From the NCBI GenBank assembly GCA_043743335.1, contig JAYTWR010000074.1, forward strand, positions 4,325 to 68,324: a DNA stretch of 64,000 nt. Direction: 5' to 3'. Positions 50,613 through 59,095 of this stretch are shown in pieces. The notes beneath the pieces are model-generated. The model worked only from the letters and a program-made list of their open reading frames with translations, was not told where the DNA came from and did not search any database. The stretch comes from UBA5216 sp043743335 (GTDB taxonomy: Bacteria > Pseudomonadota > Gammaproteobacteria > Burkholderiales > SG8-41). The translations under genes and the position numbers were made by a program. Positions within the stretch are counted from its first letter, which is position 1; the number at the start of each line of letters is the position of its first letter.

Positions 50613-50971
50613 GGTGTTCTCCGGTTTGCGGCTACGGCGGTTCATTGCGTCAAATAGGCCAAGATTGCGGTTTACGGCTGAATCCAATAACGCATGATGA
50701 TAGGGGTTCGGATGACACGCGGCGCAGGAAACTTGTTACAAAATGTAACTAATTGATTTTAAAGGATAATTCAATCAACAATCTGCCGTGTTTTAAGGCC
50801 TGAAACAGGTGTTTTCGCGCCGCACTGCCGACTTTCAAAAGCGCTAACTAGCCTGCCTGAAAACGTTCAATAAAACAATAGCTTGTCAGAGAGCGCCAAA
50901 TCATTGCGGCAGCACGCTTGATTTGGACGCCGCGCACGTGACACAGTTCAACCCGAAACTTTGGAGAAGCC
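50613..50971. other. Divergent intergenic region
   Basis: 359 bp between the leftward Tyr/Pro-rich gene and the rightward TPP-enzyme gene. It contains one dispersed AT repeat (50745-50774) and the GGAG ribosome-binding site before 50972. I see no convincing promoter boxes or small gene. Confidence 0.6.
50745..50774 (+). repeat. Dispersed AT-rich repeat, copy 10
   Basis: GTAACTAATTGATTTTAAAG plus an AT tail, an exact core match, in the divergent region upstream of the TPP-enzyme gene. Confidence 0.85.
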
Positions 50972-52738
50972 ATGAATTTGCCGCAAACCGGACCGCCCGA
51001 AACCAATCTCATTGTGCACGACGCGCCGGTCGCCAGCCGCCCCAGCGAAACTTTCTGGGGCAGCGACCCCGTGGCGCTGATGCTGCGCGAACTCGGCGTG
51101 CCGTATATCGCTCTGGTGCCTGGCTCTAGCTATCGGGGCCTGCACGATAGCATCGTCAATCTGCTGGGCAACCGCGCGCCGCAAATGGTGTTGTGCGTAC
51201 ACGAAGAAACGGCGGTGGCGATTTCGCACGGCTATGCCAAAGTCACCGACAAAATGATGGCGAGCGGCCTGCACGCCAACATTGGCCTGATGCGCGCAAC
51301 CATGGCGATATACAACGCCTGGTGTGATCGTGCGCCGGTGCTGATTTTCGGTGCCACCGGCCCGTGGGATGCCACACAGCGCCGCCCGTGGATCGATTGG
51401 ATCCACACCAGCAGCGATCAAGGCGGCCTCATTCGCAACTTCACCAAGTGGGACAACCAGCCGGGCTCGCCTGCCGCTGCGGTCGAGGCCATCATGCGCG
51501 CCTCGCAAATCGCGCAGACCACGCCCAAAGGGCCGGTGTATATCAATCTCGAAGTGGCGATGCAGGAAACCCAACTCGGCCCGCTGCCAGCGTTGCGCGA
51601 CCCGGCGCGTCACGCGCCGCCGCAAGCGCCGCAGCCTTCAGCCGCGTTGCTACAGGCGGCGGCGCAACTGTTGTCGAACGCCAAACGCCCGGTGATTCTC
51701 GCCGGACGTTGTTCGCGCAGTGAAGCTGGCTGGAAAGCGCGCATCGCACTCGCCGAAAAACTCAATGCGCCGGTGTGTACCAACATCAAGTTGGCAGCCG
51801 CGTTTCCGACCGATCACCCGCTGCACGCCGCAGCGCCGGGCGCGTATCTCACCGATGAAGCGCGTGCCATGGTGCGCGAGGCCGATGTGGTGTTGTCGCT
51901 GGATTACCTCGATCTTGCGGGTACGTTGAAGCAAGCCTTTGGCGACAAGCCCGTGAGCGCCAAGGTGATACAGGTATCGTGCGACGCGCACAGTCATCGC
52001 GGCGGCGGTGCAGATCACTTTGGTTTGCCGCCGATGGATATTTATTTGATGTGCGAAACCGATGCCGCAGTACCGCTGCTGCTGGATGCCGTCAGCGCGC
52101 GCACCGCACCTGCCCACGTGCCTGCCGCGCCAGCCTTGCCCGCTGCGCCGAACGCGGTGTCGCTGCGCGGCGTGGGTTTGGCGCTGGAACAGGCCACGCG
52201 CGGCGTGGCGGTGTGCTACACCCGCTTTCCGCTGGGCTGGAACGGCGCGTATACGCATTTCAGGCACCCGCTGGATTACATTGGCCACGATGGCGGTGCG
52301 GGCGTCGGCTCCGGGCCGGGCATGACGGTCGGTGCCGGGCTGGCGTTGAAAGGCAGCGGGCGTGTGCCCATCGCGCTGCTCGGCGATGGTGATTTTCTGA
52401 TGGGCAACACCGCCGTGTGGACCGCCGCGCATTATCAGATTCCGTGCCTGATGATCGTGTGCAATAACCGCTCGTTCTACAACGACGAGCGCCACCAAGG
52501 CCGTATGGCCGCCAATCGCGGCCGTCCCGAAGAAAACCGCTGGATCGGCCAGCGCATTGATAATCCGCCTGTAGACATCGCCGCCATGGCGCGCTCACAA
52601 GGGGCGCTGGGCATAGGCCCGGTGGAAAAACCGGAAGACGTGCTGCCTGCCATTCAACAGGGCATTACGGCTGTGCGCGCCGGTACACCGTGCGTGATCG
52701 ATATGCGCGTGCTGCCGGGGTATGATACGCGAGCTTAA
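50972..52738 (+). CDS. Thiamine-pyrophosphate-dependent enzyme (acetolactate synthase-like)
   Basis: 588 residues, three-domain TPP enzyme of the ALS/benzoylformate-decarboxylase superfamily. The catalytic Glu is in VCVHEETAVAISHGYAKV; the central domain contains KRPVILAGRCSRSEAGW; the C-terminal TPP/Mg motif is LLGDGDFLMGN through CNNRSFYND. The reaction cannot be named: decarboxylase, carboligase or oxalyl-CoA-type are all possible. TTTGGAGAAGCC precedes the ATG. A TctC gene follows 18 bases later, suggesting uptake and catabolism of an organic acid. Confidence 0.88.
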   Translation: MNLPQTGPPETNLIVHDAPVASRPSETFWGSDPVALMLRELGVPYIALVPGSSYRGLHDSIVNLLGNRAPQMVLCVHEETAVAISHGYAKVTDKMMASGLHANIGLMRATMAIYNAWCDRAPVLIFGATGPWDATQRRPWIDWIHTSSDQGGLIRNFTKWDNQPGSPAAAVEAIMRASQIAQTTPKGPVYINLEVAMQETQLGPLPALRDPARHAPPQAPQPSAALLQAAAQLLSNAKRPVILAGRCSRSEAGWKARIALAEKLNAPVCTNIKLAAAFPTDHPLHAAAPGAYLTDEARAMVREADVVLSLDYLDLAGTLKQAFGDKPVSAKVIQVSCDAHSHRGGGADHFGLPPMDIYLMCETDAAVPLLLDAVSARTAPAHVPAAPALPAAPNAVSLRGVGLALEQATRGVAVCYTRFPLGWNGAYTHFRHPLDYIGHDGGAGVGSGPGMTVGAGLALKGSGRVPIALLGDGDFLMGNTAVWTAAHYQIPCLMIVCNNRSFYNDERHQGRMAANRGRPEENRWIGQRIDNPPVDIAAMARSQGALGIGPVEKPEDVLPAIQQGITAVRAGTPCVIDMRVLPGYDTRA

Positions 52739-52756
52739 AATCTGAGACTTAAAAAA

Positions 52757-53728
52757 ATGCAAATAAAACAAATACTTACGATTGCCATCTCCACCCTGTC
52801 CAGTGCGTTCATCCCCATGGCGGCAGCGCAAAACTATCCCGTGAAGCCGATTCGGCTGGTGGTGGGTTTTCCTGCGGGCGGCCCGGCGGACATTATCGCG
52901 CGCACCACGGGGCAAAAGCTGTCTGAGCTGATTGGCCAGCCGGTCGTGATCGACAATCGCGGCGGCGCGAGCGGCATGATCGCAGCGGAAAACGTGGCGA
53001 AATCGTCGCCCGATGGCTACACCACGCACCTTGCCGGCGTGAGCGTGATGACCACCAACCCGGTGCTGTACAAAAAAGTGCCGTATGCGCTGAGTGATTT
53101 CGCGCTGGTGACGCTGGCGGTGAAAGTGCCCGAAGCGCTGGTGGTGCATCCCGCACTGCCGGTGAAAACGACCAAGGAATTCATCGCGCTGGCCAAGGCG
53201 CGTCCGGGCGAATTGAATTACGGCTCGGCGGGCGCGGGCGGCGTACCGCATCTGGCGGCGGAGTTGTTCAACACCGCGGCAGGCGTCAAGGCCAATCACA
53301 TTCCGTACAAGGGTGCCGCACCCGCTGTGGCCGACATGCTGGGCGGCCATACGCAATACGGCTTTTGGGATACGCCCATCCTCGTGCCGCATGTGGGCAG
53401 CGGCAAGCTGCGCGCGTTGTTTATCGCCACCGCCAACCGCTGGCAGGGTTTCGCTAACGTGCCGACCAGCGCAGAGGTGGGCCTGCCGTCAGTCATCATC
53501 GACAATTGGTATTGCGTTGTGGTGCCGGCGGCGACACCCAAAAACATCGTGGCGCAATTGCAGGGCGCGTTTGCCAAGGCGCTGCAATCGCCGGAGGTGC
53601 GTGATCGTTTGGGCGCGCAAGGTGTGGTGACAGTCGGTTCAAGCACGGAGGAGATGGTGACGCATCTGAAAGCGGAAACCGAAAAATGGGTGCGCGTGGC
53701 GAAATCGACGGGGCTGACGCTGGATTAG
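52757..53728 (+). CDS. TctC/Bug-type periplasmic binding protein
   Basis: 323 residues, complete. The signal peptide ends MAAAQ, followed by NYPVKPIRLVVGFPAGGPAD, PVVIDNRGGASGMIAAENVA, YGSAGAGGVPHLAAELF and C-terminal WVRVAKSTGLTLD. In apparent operon with the TPP enzyme. The first codons (MQIKQILT) come from an AT-rich stretch weakly similar to the dispersed repeat; no strong ribosome-binding site is visible. Confidence 0.9.
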   Translation: MQIKQILTIAISTLSSAFIPMAAAQNYPVKPIRLVVGFPAGGPADIIARTTGQKLSELIGQPVVIDNRGGASGMIAAENVAKSSPDGYTTHLAGVSVMTTNPVLYKKVPYALSDFALVTLAVKVPEALVVHPALPVKTTKEFIALAKARPGELNYGSAGAGGVPHLAAELFNTAAGVKANHIPYKGAAPAVADMLGGHTQYGFWDTPILVPHVGSGKLRALFIATANRWQGFANVPTSAEVGLPSVIIDNWYCVVVPAATPKNIVAQLQGAFAKALQSPEVRDRLGAQGVVTVGSSTEEMVTHLKAETEKWVRVAKSTGLTLD

Positions 53729-53733
53729 CGCTG

Positions 53734-53764
53734 TATTAAATATTCAATTAAATCAATTAGTTAC
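53734..53764 (-). repeat. Dispersed AT-rich repeat, copy 11
   Basis: On the minus strand GTAACTAATTGATTTAATTG plus an AT tail. It lies between the TctC stop (five bases away) and the serine hydrolase gene; GGAGTAATTC before that gene's ATG follows immediately. Confidence 0.85.
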
Positions 53765-53777
53765 CGGAGTAATTCAG

Positions 53778-55058
53778 ATGAGGAACGTGTCGAAGTGGGT
53801 GATGTTGCTGGTGACGCTAGTCTTGGGCGCCTGCGCGAATCTACCTTCCGGTGGAGACCGCGCGAGCAGTCCTGAAAGTGTGGGTTTCTCTTCAGAGCGG
53901 CTGGCGAAGCTGACTGCGCGCATGCAGGAGGGCGTGGCAAAAGGCGAATACCCCGGTGCCGTGCTGATGATTGGGCGTCAGGGTAAGGTCGCCTACACGC
54001 AAACCTTCGGTGTGCTGAATCCGGAGACCGGCGTGGCCATGCGCGAGGACGCGATATTTCGTATTGCCTCGATGACCAAGCCGTTTGCCTCGCTGGCGAT
54101 CATGATGCTGTCGGAAGAAGGCAAGCTCTCCATCGCGGATCGTGCCGATAAGTATTTGCCGGAACTCAAAGATATGAAAGTCGCGGTGTTCAAGCCGCCG
54201 GTGATGAACTTGGAGCCGCAACGAAACCCGATGACGGTGCAGGATCTGCTGCGGCATACCTCGGGATTACCCTCAGGCGAAGCCGATTCTTCCAATCCGG
54301 TGAAACGCCTGTACGCCGAAGCCAAAATCGGCAATCGTGGCTTTACCAACGAGCAATACATAGCCGCGCTGGCGAAAATGCCGCTGCTATTTCAGCCGGG
54401 CACAACCTGGGAGTACGGCGCTTCGGTGGATGTGCTGGGCGTGATCGTCGAACGCGTGAGCGGTTTGCGCCTGGACAAATTTATCGCTGAGCGCATTACC
54501 GGTCCGTTGAAGCTGCACGATACCGGGTTTGAAGCGCCCGCAGCGCATGCTAATCGTGGCGCGCGTCCGCAGCGCGAAGGCCCAAAAAATGTGCTGCCGA
54601 ATATCGCGCTGGTAACCGACAACCAGACCTTCAAAGCTGGCGGTGGCGGCATGGTTTCCACGGCGGCGGATTACGCGCGTTTTTCCCAGTTTTTGCTCAA
54701 TGGCGGCGAGCTGGACGGTGTGCGGCTGGTATCGCCCAAAACCATCGAGCTAATGACCAGTAATCAACTGCCGCCGGGGACGCGAATGGGGCCGGACATG
54801 CGGCGGTTTGAAGCGCTGGAACCATCGGCCAAGATGGGGCAGGGCTTCGGATTGGGCTTTGCGGTGCGCACCGACGCGGGCCGCAATCCGCTGCCAGGGT
54901 CGGTGGGGGATTATTACTGGGGCGGCGCGCAGGGCACTTATTTCTGGATCGATCCGAAGGAACAGCTCTACGTGGTGTTCATGATGCAGTCGCCGCAAGC
55001 ACGATTGTCGTACCGCTTCTTGTTGCGGCAGATGGTGTATCAGGCGCTGGTGAAATGA
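53778..55058 (+). CDS. Serine hydrolase, beta-lactamase/EstB-type lipoprotein
   Basis: 426 residues. Lipobox VLGA-C (Cys19). The class C beta-lactamase fold is indicated by SxxK in RIASMTKPF (Ser98, Lys101), the Tyr motif in WEYGASVDVLG, and the third-motif region YWGGAQGTYFWIDP. It is probably an esterase or D-aminopeptidase-like enzyme in the periplasm rather than a true beta-lactamase; substrate unknown. CCGGAGTAATTC gives the ribosome-binding site. Confidence 0.88.
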   Translation: MRNVSKWVMLLVTLVLGACANLPSGGDRASSPESVGFSSERLAKLTARMQEGVAKGEYPGAVLMIGRQGKVAYTQTFGVLNPETGVAMREDAIFRIASMTKPFASLAIMMLSEEGKLSIADRADKYLPELKDMKVAVFKPPVMNLEPQRNPMTVQDLLRHTSGLPSGEADSSNPVKRLYAEAKIGNRGFTNEQYIAALAKMPLLFQPGTTWEYGASVDVLGVIVERVSGLRLDKFIAERITGPLKLHDTGFEAPAAHANRGARPQREGPKNVLPNIALVTDNQTFKAGGGGMVSTAADYARFSQFLLNGGELDGVRLVSPKTIELMTSNQLPPGTRMGPDMRRFEALEPSAKMGQGFGLGFAVRTDAGRNPLPGSVGDYYWGGAQGTYFWIDPKEQLYVVFMMQSPQARLSYRFLLRQMVYQALVK

Positions 55059-55115
55059 TAGTGCCGGGTGGGCGCGGATGGCGTGCTTACCCGGCTGATC
55101 GTGCTGCGCCGCATT

Positions 55116-55140
55116 GTGCCGTGCCGTGCCGTGCCGTGCT
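55116..55140. repeat. 5-bp tandem array (GTGCC x5)
   Basis: GTGCC four times followed by GTGCT, in the ~95 bp between the convergent serine hydrolase and PrpD-family genes. Confidence 0.85.
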
Positions 55141-55152
55141 GCGCGTACCGCG

Positions 55153-56580
55153 TTACTGCTTCAACGTCAGCTTCACCAGCTTGTCCGCGCGCGGTTCGTT
55201 CTCCAAATTGCGGCATGTGGCCACGATTTGCTCGTACTGCGCTGCCGGGATCGGCAGGCTGTTGGCGATGCCGCTGATGCGCTTGGCGAGGGTGTCGAAT
55301 TCCCAAATGAATTCACGGCCTGTGGATTGGCGGCTGTAGCTCTTGCCGTCTTTCGTAAAGATCGTGAAGCGCGGGCCGAATAGCGTCATCTTGTGTGAGG
55401 GGATGATGGTGACGCGCTTCATCAATTCCACCACTTCCGGCGGCGCGTCTTTGGCTTCGATTTTTTGCCCGGCGGTCACTGGGTAGCTGCGCTTTACCAC
55501 GCCATAGGCGGTGAAATACGCCGTGCCGCCGATGCGCGCTTCGCCGTCTTCGCGGCGACTGGTGAAGGCGGGGCTGGGGTATTGCGTTTCCAGCCAGTTG
55601 ACCACGGCTTCGATGCGATCCACGTCTTCGTGGCGGATGTTGTTGTCGTTGCAAATCGCGGCGGGCACATCGATGTGCGCAATGTTGTAGCCCGCGGTGT
55701 AATAAATGCGATACAGCGTTTCGAGGAACATCCAGTCGCGGCCGAGATTGGCCGTGATGTTGGCGAGATTCGCTTTGACATCGCCGGCAAAGCTGTACGT
55801 GATGCTGCCTTTGTTGTTGCCGGTGTAGGCGTGGTAGAAGCCCGCTTCGCCTTCCAGCACGGTGTCGGCGCTGGCATGGCCCGCTTGCGCCAGCGTGACC
55901 GCGAGCAGCGCGCTGCGGGTGGCGGCACCTTCACGCAGGGCTTTGCCGCCGCCGCGTGCGCTTTCGAGATTGCCGCTCGCAAGGCTTGCGCACAGCGCGA
56001 TGGTACTGTTCATTTGATCTTCATTCAGTTTCATGATTTTCGCTGCCGCCACCGCTGCGCCGAAAATGCCGAACACCGGCCCCGGGTGAAAGCCGCGCGC
56101 CATCACCGACGGAATAAACTCGGCAGCCATGCGTTCCATCACTTCATAGCCCGCGACCACGCCGGTGAGATAGTCTTTGCCGGATGCGCCCACGCTTTCT
56201 GCTGCCACCAGCGCGCTGGGAATAATGGCCGTATTCGGGTGCGTGAGCATGCGGAAGGTGTCGTACTTGCCGCCGCTCAACGCGGTTTCGGAATTGGCGT
56301 AACCCGCACCGCCTTTGGTGACAAGCGTGCCGTCTACCATCAACGTTGCGCCTTTTGTGACGCCAGCTTCTTCGTCGGCAATCATCTTCAAAGCCTGCTT
56401 GCCCGACGCCGTTTGCGAGCCGATCAGTACCGAGGCGATAGCCTGCAGCGACACGCCCTTGGCGCGATCCACCACTGCGGCGGGCAAGTCTTCGTAGCGC
56501 AGGCCAGCGGCCCATTTGGCTAGGTCGCGGCTGATTGAGAGGCTAACTGAGGGGCTAACTGAGGGGCTAACTGAGGCCAT
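55153..56580 (-). CDS. MmgE/PrpD-family protein
   Basis: 475 residues from ATG 56580 (AACTTGGAGAAACACAC upstream). All-alpha MmgE/PrpD fold: LAKWAAGLRYEDLPAAVVDRAKG at the start, FHPGPVFGIFGAAVAAAKIM, and a C-terminal domain with DVDRIEAVVNWLETQYPS. The family includes 2-methylcitrate dehydratase and related lyases/isomerases; the substrate here is unknown. The N-terminal SVSPSVSPSVSLSIS is encoded by a 12-bp tandem array. Divergent from an MFS gene, with about 155 bp between start codons. Confidence 0.88.
   Translation of the reverse strand: MASVSPSVSPSVSLSISRDLAKWAAGLRYEDLPAAVVDRAKGVSLQAIASVLIGSQTASGKQALKMIADEEAGVTKGATLMVDGTLVTKGGAGYANSETALSGGKYDTFRMLTHPNTAIIPSALVAAESVGASGKDYLTGVVAGYEVMERMAAEFIPSVMARGFHPGPVFGIFGAAVAAAKIMKLNEDQMNSTIALCASLASGNLESARGGGKALREGAATRSALLAVTLAQAGHASADTVLEGEAGFYHAYTGNNKGSITYSFAGDVKANLANITANLGRDWMFLETLYRIYYTAGYNIAHIDVPAAICNDNNIRHEDVDRIEAVVNWLETQYPSPAFTSRREDGEARIGGTAYFTAYGVVKRSYPVTAGQKIEAKDAPPEVVELMKRVTIIPSHKMTLFGPRFTIFTKDGKSYSRQSTGREFIWEFDTLAKRISGIANSLPIPAAQYEQIVATCRNLENEPRADKLVKLTLKQ
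56527..56574 (-). repeat. 12-bp tandem array, four units, at the 5' end of the PrpD-family gene
   Basis: On the coding strand TCAGTTAGCCCC twice, TCAGTTAGCCTC, TCAATCAGCCGC, directly after ATGGCC. Encodes SVSP, SVSP, SVSL, SISR in frame. Confidence 0.9.
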
Positions 56581-56736
56581 GTGTGTTTCTCCAAGTTGAA
56601 AAATTCGGGATAACGCGATAACGACTGATGGCCACACTATGGGCGTGTGACCAGGGTCAATGCGTGCGGCCGAGCATTATGGCAAATTCCACGCTTAACG
56701 GTTACTCGCGCGCGCGAAATCTTTCGGCGCAGATGC

Positions 56737-57903
56737 GTGAGTCCACTACCGGAGCTTGCCGCCTACGTGACGCTGTACCTGCTGGTGTTAATGGCCATTC
56801 TGACGCACCTCGGATTCGCCGGTAGCCGTTTGGCGGTGCCGCTGTTCGCCGTCGATCAAGGTGCCAATCCGTTTGTGGTGGGCACCATCGTCGCGCTGTA
56901 TGCCGCGCTGCCCGCGGTGCTGGCGGTGCCGATGGGGCGCTTGGCGGATCGCGTGGGTTACAAAATCCCGCTGCTGTGCGGTGTCAGCGGCATTTTTATC
57001 GCACTGCTGCTGCCGTGGCTGTGGCCGGCGATGACCACGCTGTATGTGGTGGCGACGGTGATTGGCATGTCGTTCATGACTTTTCAGTTGTCGATTCAAA
57101 CGCTCGCGGGTGCCATTGCCGGGCCCGAAGCGCGTGCGCGTAATTTCAGCGTGCTGAGTTTGGGTTACGCGTCAGCCAATTTCACCGGCCCGTTGATCAC
57201 CGGCTTGTTGATCGACAACGTGGGCTACGCGCGCACTTTCGGGTTGTTGGCGCTGCCGGTGATACCCGCCATTGTGATGGCGGCGATGGGCGGGCGCTGG
57301 ATTCCCAACGTCCACCGCAAATCAGCGGCCACCAACAGCGGCGTGATGGATCTGTTAAAAATCAAAGGCTTGCGTAACACCCTCATCGCCAGCGGCATCG
57401 TCTCATCCGCGTGGGACGTCTACCAATTTTTCATGCCGATTTATGGTCGCTCGCTCGGCATGTCGGCCACCGCCATCGGCTTGGTACTGAGTGCATTCGC
57501 TATCGCCATCATCCTCGTGCGCGCTATCTTGCCGTTTTTCGTGCGACGCATCGGCGAAACGCAAACGCTGACCTACGCCATGTTCGTCGCGTGCGCGGCG
57601 TTTTGCTTGTTTCCGCTATTCAGCAGCGCGTGGCCGCTGGCGGCGGTGTCGTTCTTGCTGGGCGTAGGCGCAGGCGTGGGCCAGCCGCTGTCGATGACAC
57701 TCGTCTTCAACGCCTCACCCAAAGGCCGTGAAGGCGAAGCGGCGGGCATGCGCATTACCGTCAATCAAGTCGCGCACTTTGTGATTCCGTTGTTCTTCGG
57801 CGCAGTGGGTTCAGCGGCCGGGTACGCGTCAGTGTTTTTGCTCAATGCGAGTTTCTTGGCAGCGGGCGGGGTGATTAGCAAACGGTTTTTGGGAAAGGTG
57901 TAG
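56737..57903 (+). CDS. MFS transporter
   Basis: About 388 residues, 12 helices. The MFS signature loop MGRLADRVGYKIPLL lies between helices 2 and 3. FSVLSLGYASANFTGPLITG and GEAAGMRITVNQVAHFVIPL appear in later helices. Substrate unknown. GTG 56737 puts helix 1 close to the N-terminus; the frame is open to a GTG at 56647, which would add 30 basic residues, so the start is uncertain. Probably functionally paired with the divergent PrpD-family gene. Confidence 0.85.
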   Translation: MSPLPELAAYVTLYLLVLMAILTHLGFAGSRLAVPLFAVDQGANPFVVGTIVALYAALPAVLAVPMGRLADRVGYKIPLLCGVSGIFIALLLPWLWPAMTTLYVVATVIGMSFMTFQLSIQTLAGAIAGPEARARNFSVLSLGYASANFTGPLITGLLIDNVGYARTFGLLALPVIPAIVMAAMGGRWIPNVHRKSAATNSGVMDLLKIKGLRNTLIASGIVSSAWDVYQFFMPIYGRSLGMSATAIGLVLSAFAIAIILVRAILPFFVRRIGETQTLTYAMFVACAAFCLFPLFSSAWPLAAVSFLLGVGAGVGQPLSMTLVFNASPKGREGEAAGMRITVNQVAHFVIPLFFGAVGSAAGYASVFLLNASFLAAGGVISKRFLGKV

Positions 57904-57925
57904 AGAATCATCGCTAATCGGCGTA

Positions 57926-58310
57926 AGCGTAGGCTTGATTCTGGCCATTGATTCGCCATCGCTCGCGCATGACTGCGCCACGGCCGTGCATGAAGTCTGC
58001 CGCTTGCACAACGCCAGAAAGTCCAGCGCGTCGGCCAAGCGCTGGTTTCGTATTGGCATGGCTACCGGCGTAGTGGTGTCTGATCCTTCCGGCGGCGCAA
58101 AAAATATGGCGGGCTTTGCGATTACCCGTGCTGTGCGTTTAGAAAGCCAGAGCGGCATCGGGGAAATCTTAATTGATACGTCGACTTACGACGCCTTGTC
58201 CAGTGCGCAAAAAGCGCGCTATGGTGCGCAGGAGCAAATTACCGGCAAGCGTAATGAAATGTTCCCAGCGCGGCGTTGCATTGTAGTGGCCGACTTGAGC
58301 ATAGCGACCG
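57926..58310 (+). pseudogene. C-terminal fragment of a class III adenylate/guanylate cyclase-like domain
   Basis: The frame encodes FRIGMATGVVVSDPSGGAKN, MAGFAITRAVRLESQSGIGE, ILIDTSTYDALSSAQKARYG and ends EMFPARRCIVV. This matches the second half of a class III cyclase domain (RIGI..G.V, N.A.RLE, I.I...Y..L, F..RRC). The first half, with the metal-binding Asp residues, is absent: the sequence begins just after the MFS stop. It has no start signal, and its frame runs without a stop into the downstream antitoxin. Best read as a remnant. Confidence 0.55.
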
Positions 58311-58315
58311 TGCTC

Positions 58316-58344
58316 TTGCGCGGCTATCCTGGCTGCGCTACTAT
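58316..58344 (+). promoter_or_regulatory. Candidate promoter of the toxin-antitoxin pair
   Basis: TTGCGC, a 17-base spacer and TACTAT, about 45 bp upstream of the antitoxin ATG. Modest consensus match, judged by eye. Confidence 0.25.
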
Positions 58345-58387
58345 GGCTTACTTTTGTCTTACCAAATATTTCATCGAGGGCTCGGAC

Positions 58388-58648
58388 ATGGAAACCACCA
58401 AGCTATCCAGCAAAGGGCAGGTGATTTTGCCGGCCGCCTTACGCGCAGCGAAGGAGTGGCACGCCGGGGTGGAGTTCGCGGTGGAAGCCACCGCGGATGG
58501 GGTGCTGCTGCGGCCCTTTAAACCCGGCGCGGCTACCACGCTCGACGAGGTCGTTGGGTGCGCCGGTTACACCGGCAAGGCGCACAGTGTCGCGGACATG
58601 GATGCGGCGATTAGCGCTGAAATAAAGTCACGCCATGCACGCGGTTGA
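58388..58648 (+). CDS. AbrB/MazE-family antitoxin
   Basis: 86 residues. Swapped-hairpin (AbrB/MazE/SpoVT) DNA-binding domain: TTKLSSKGQVILPAALRAAK, then WHAGVEFAVEATADGVLLRP. The C-terminal part (AHSVADMDAAISAEIKSRHA) is the toxin-binding tail. ATG 58388 is preceded by GAGGGCTCGG; the frame upstream belongs to the cyclase-like remnant. Its 3' end overlaps the PIN toxin gene by 14 bases, the standard arrangement of autoregulated type II modules. Confidence 0.85.
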   Translation: METTKLSSKGQVILPAALRAAKEWHAGVEFAVEATADGVLLRPFKPGAATTLDEVVGCAGYTGKAHSVADMDAAISAEIKSRHARG

Positions 58649-59024
58649 CACCAATGTGCTGGTGCGTTTGCTCACCGGCGACGATGCGGAGCAAACGCGC
58701 CGCGCTGCGGCGCTGTTCAAAAAAGACGCCATTTTTATCGCTAAAACGGTGCTGCTGGAAACGGAGTGGGTATTGCGGCGGCTTTATGGACTGGAGCGTG
58801 ACGCGGTGGTAGGGGCATTGCGCAAAGTGTCGGGCTTGCCCAATGTGGAAATTGAACATCCGTTGGCGGTAACGCGTGCGTTGCAGTGGTGCGAGGCGGG
58901 GATGGATTTTGCCGACGCGCTGCATTTGGCGTCGAGCAGGACAGGGGCAAGATTTGCCACGTTTGACGCGGGCCTTAAAAAGACCGCGCCGAGGGAGATC
59001 AAGGCGGTGGTGGTGTTGCTTTAG
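58635..59024 (+). CDS. vapC: VapC-type PIN-domain toxin
   Basis: 129 residues. PIN ribonuclease with acidic catalytic residues visible: Asp5 in HAVDTNVLVRLL, Glu in LLETEWVLRRL (residue ~44), Asp in GMDFADALHLA and Asp in FATFDAGL. Presumed RNA-cleaving growth inhibitor neutralised by the overlapping AbrB-type antitoxin. Confidence 0.88.
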   Translation: MHAVDTNVLVRLLTGDDAEQTRRAAALFKKDAIFIAKTVLLETEWVLRRLYGLERDAVVGALRKVSGLPNVEIEHPLAVTRALQWCEAGMDFADALHLASSRTGARFATFDAGLKKTAPREIKAVVVLL

Positions 59025-59095
59025 GGCGCGCCCCGCTGACCATAGCTTGTGGCGTCCCGTAGCGTCCGCGCTTTGGCTTGGTTGACGGATTAAGG

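Noticed and set aside
51650..52498. 282-codon minus-strand open frame
   Set aside because: Antisense to the well-supported TPP-enzyme gene.
55465..56523. 352-codon plus-strand open frame
   Set aside because: Antisense shadow of the MmgE/PrpD-family gene; composition typical of a shadow in GC-rich DNA.
57935..58648. Single fused cyclase-antitoxin gene
   Set aside because: The antitoxin has its own ATG and ribosome-binding site, and the cyclase part lacks a start and its catalytic half; kept as remnant plus antitoxin.
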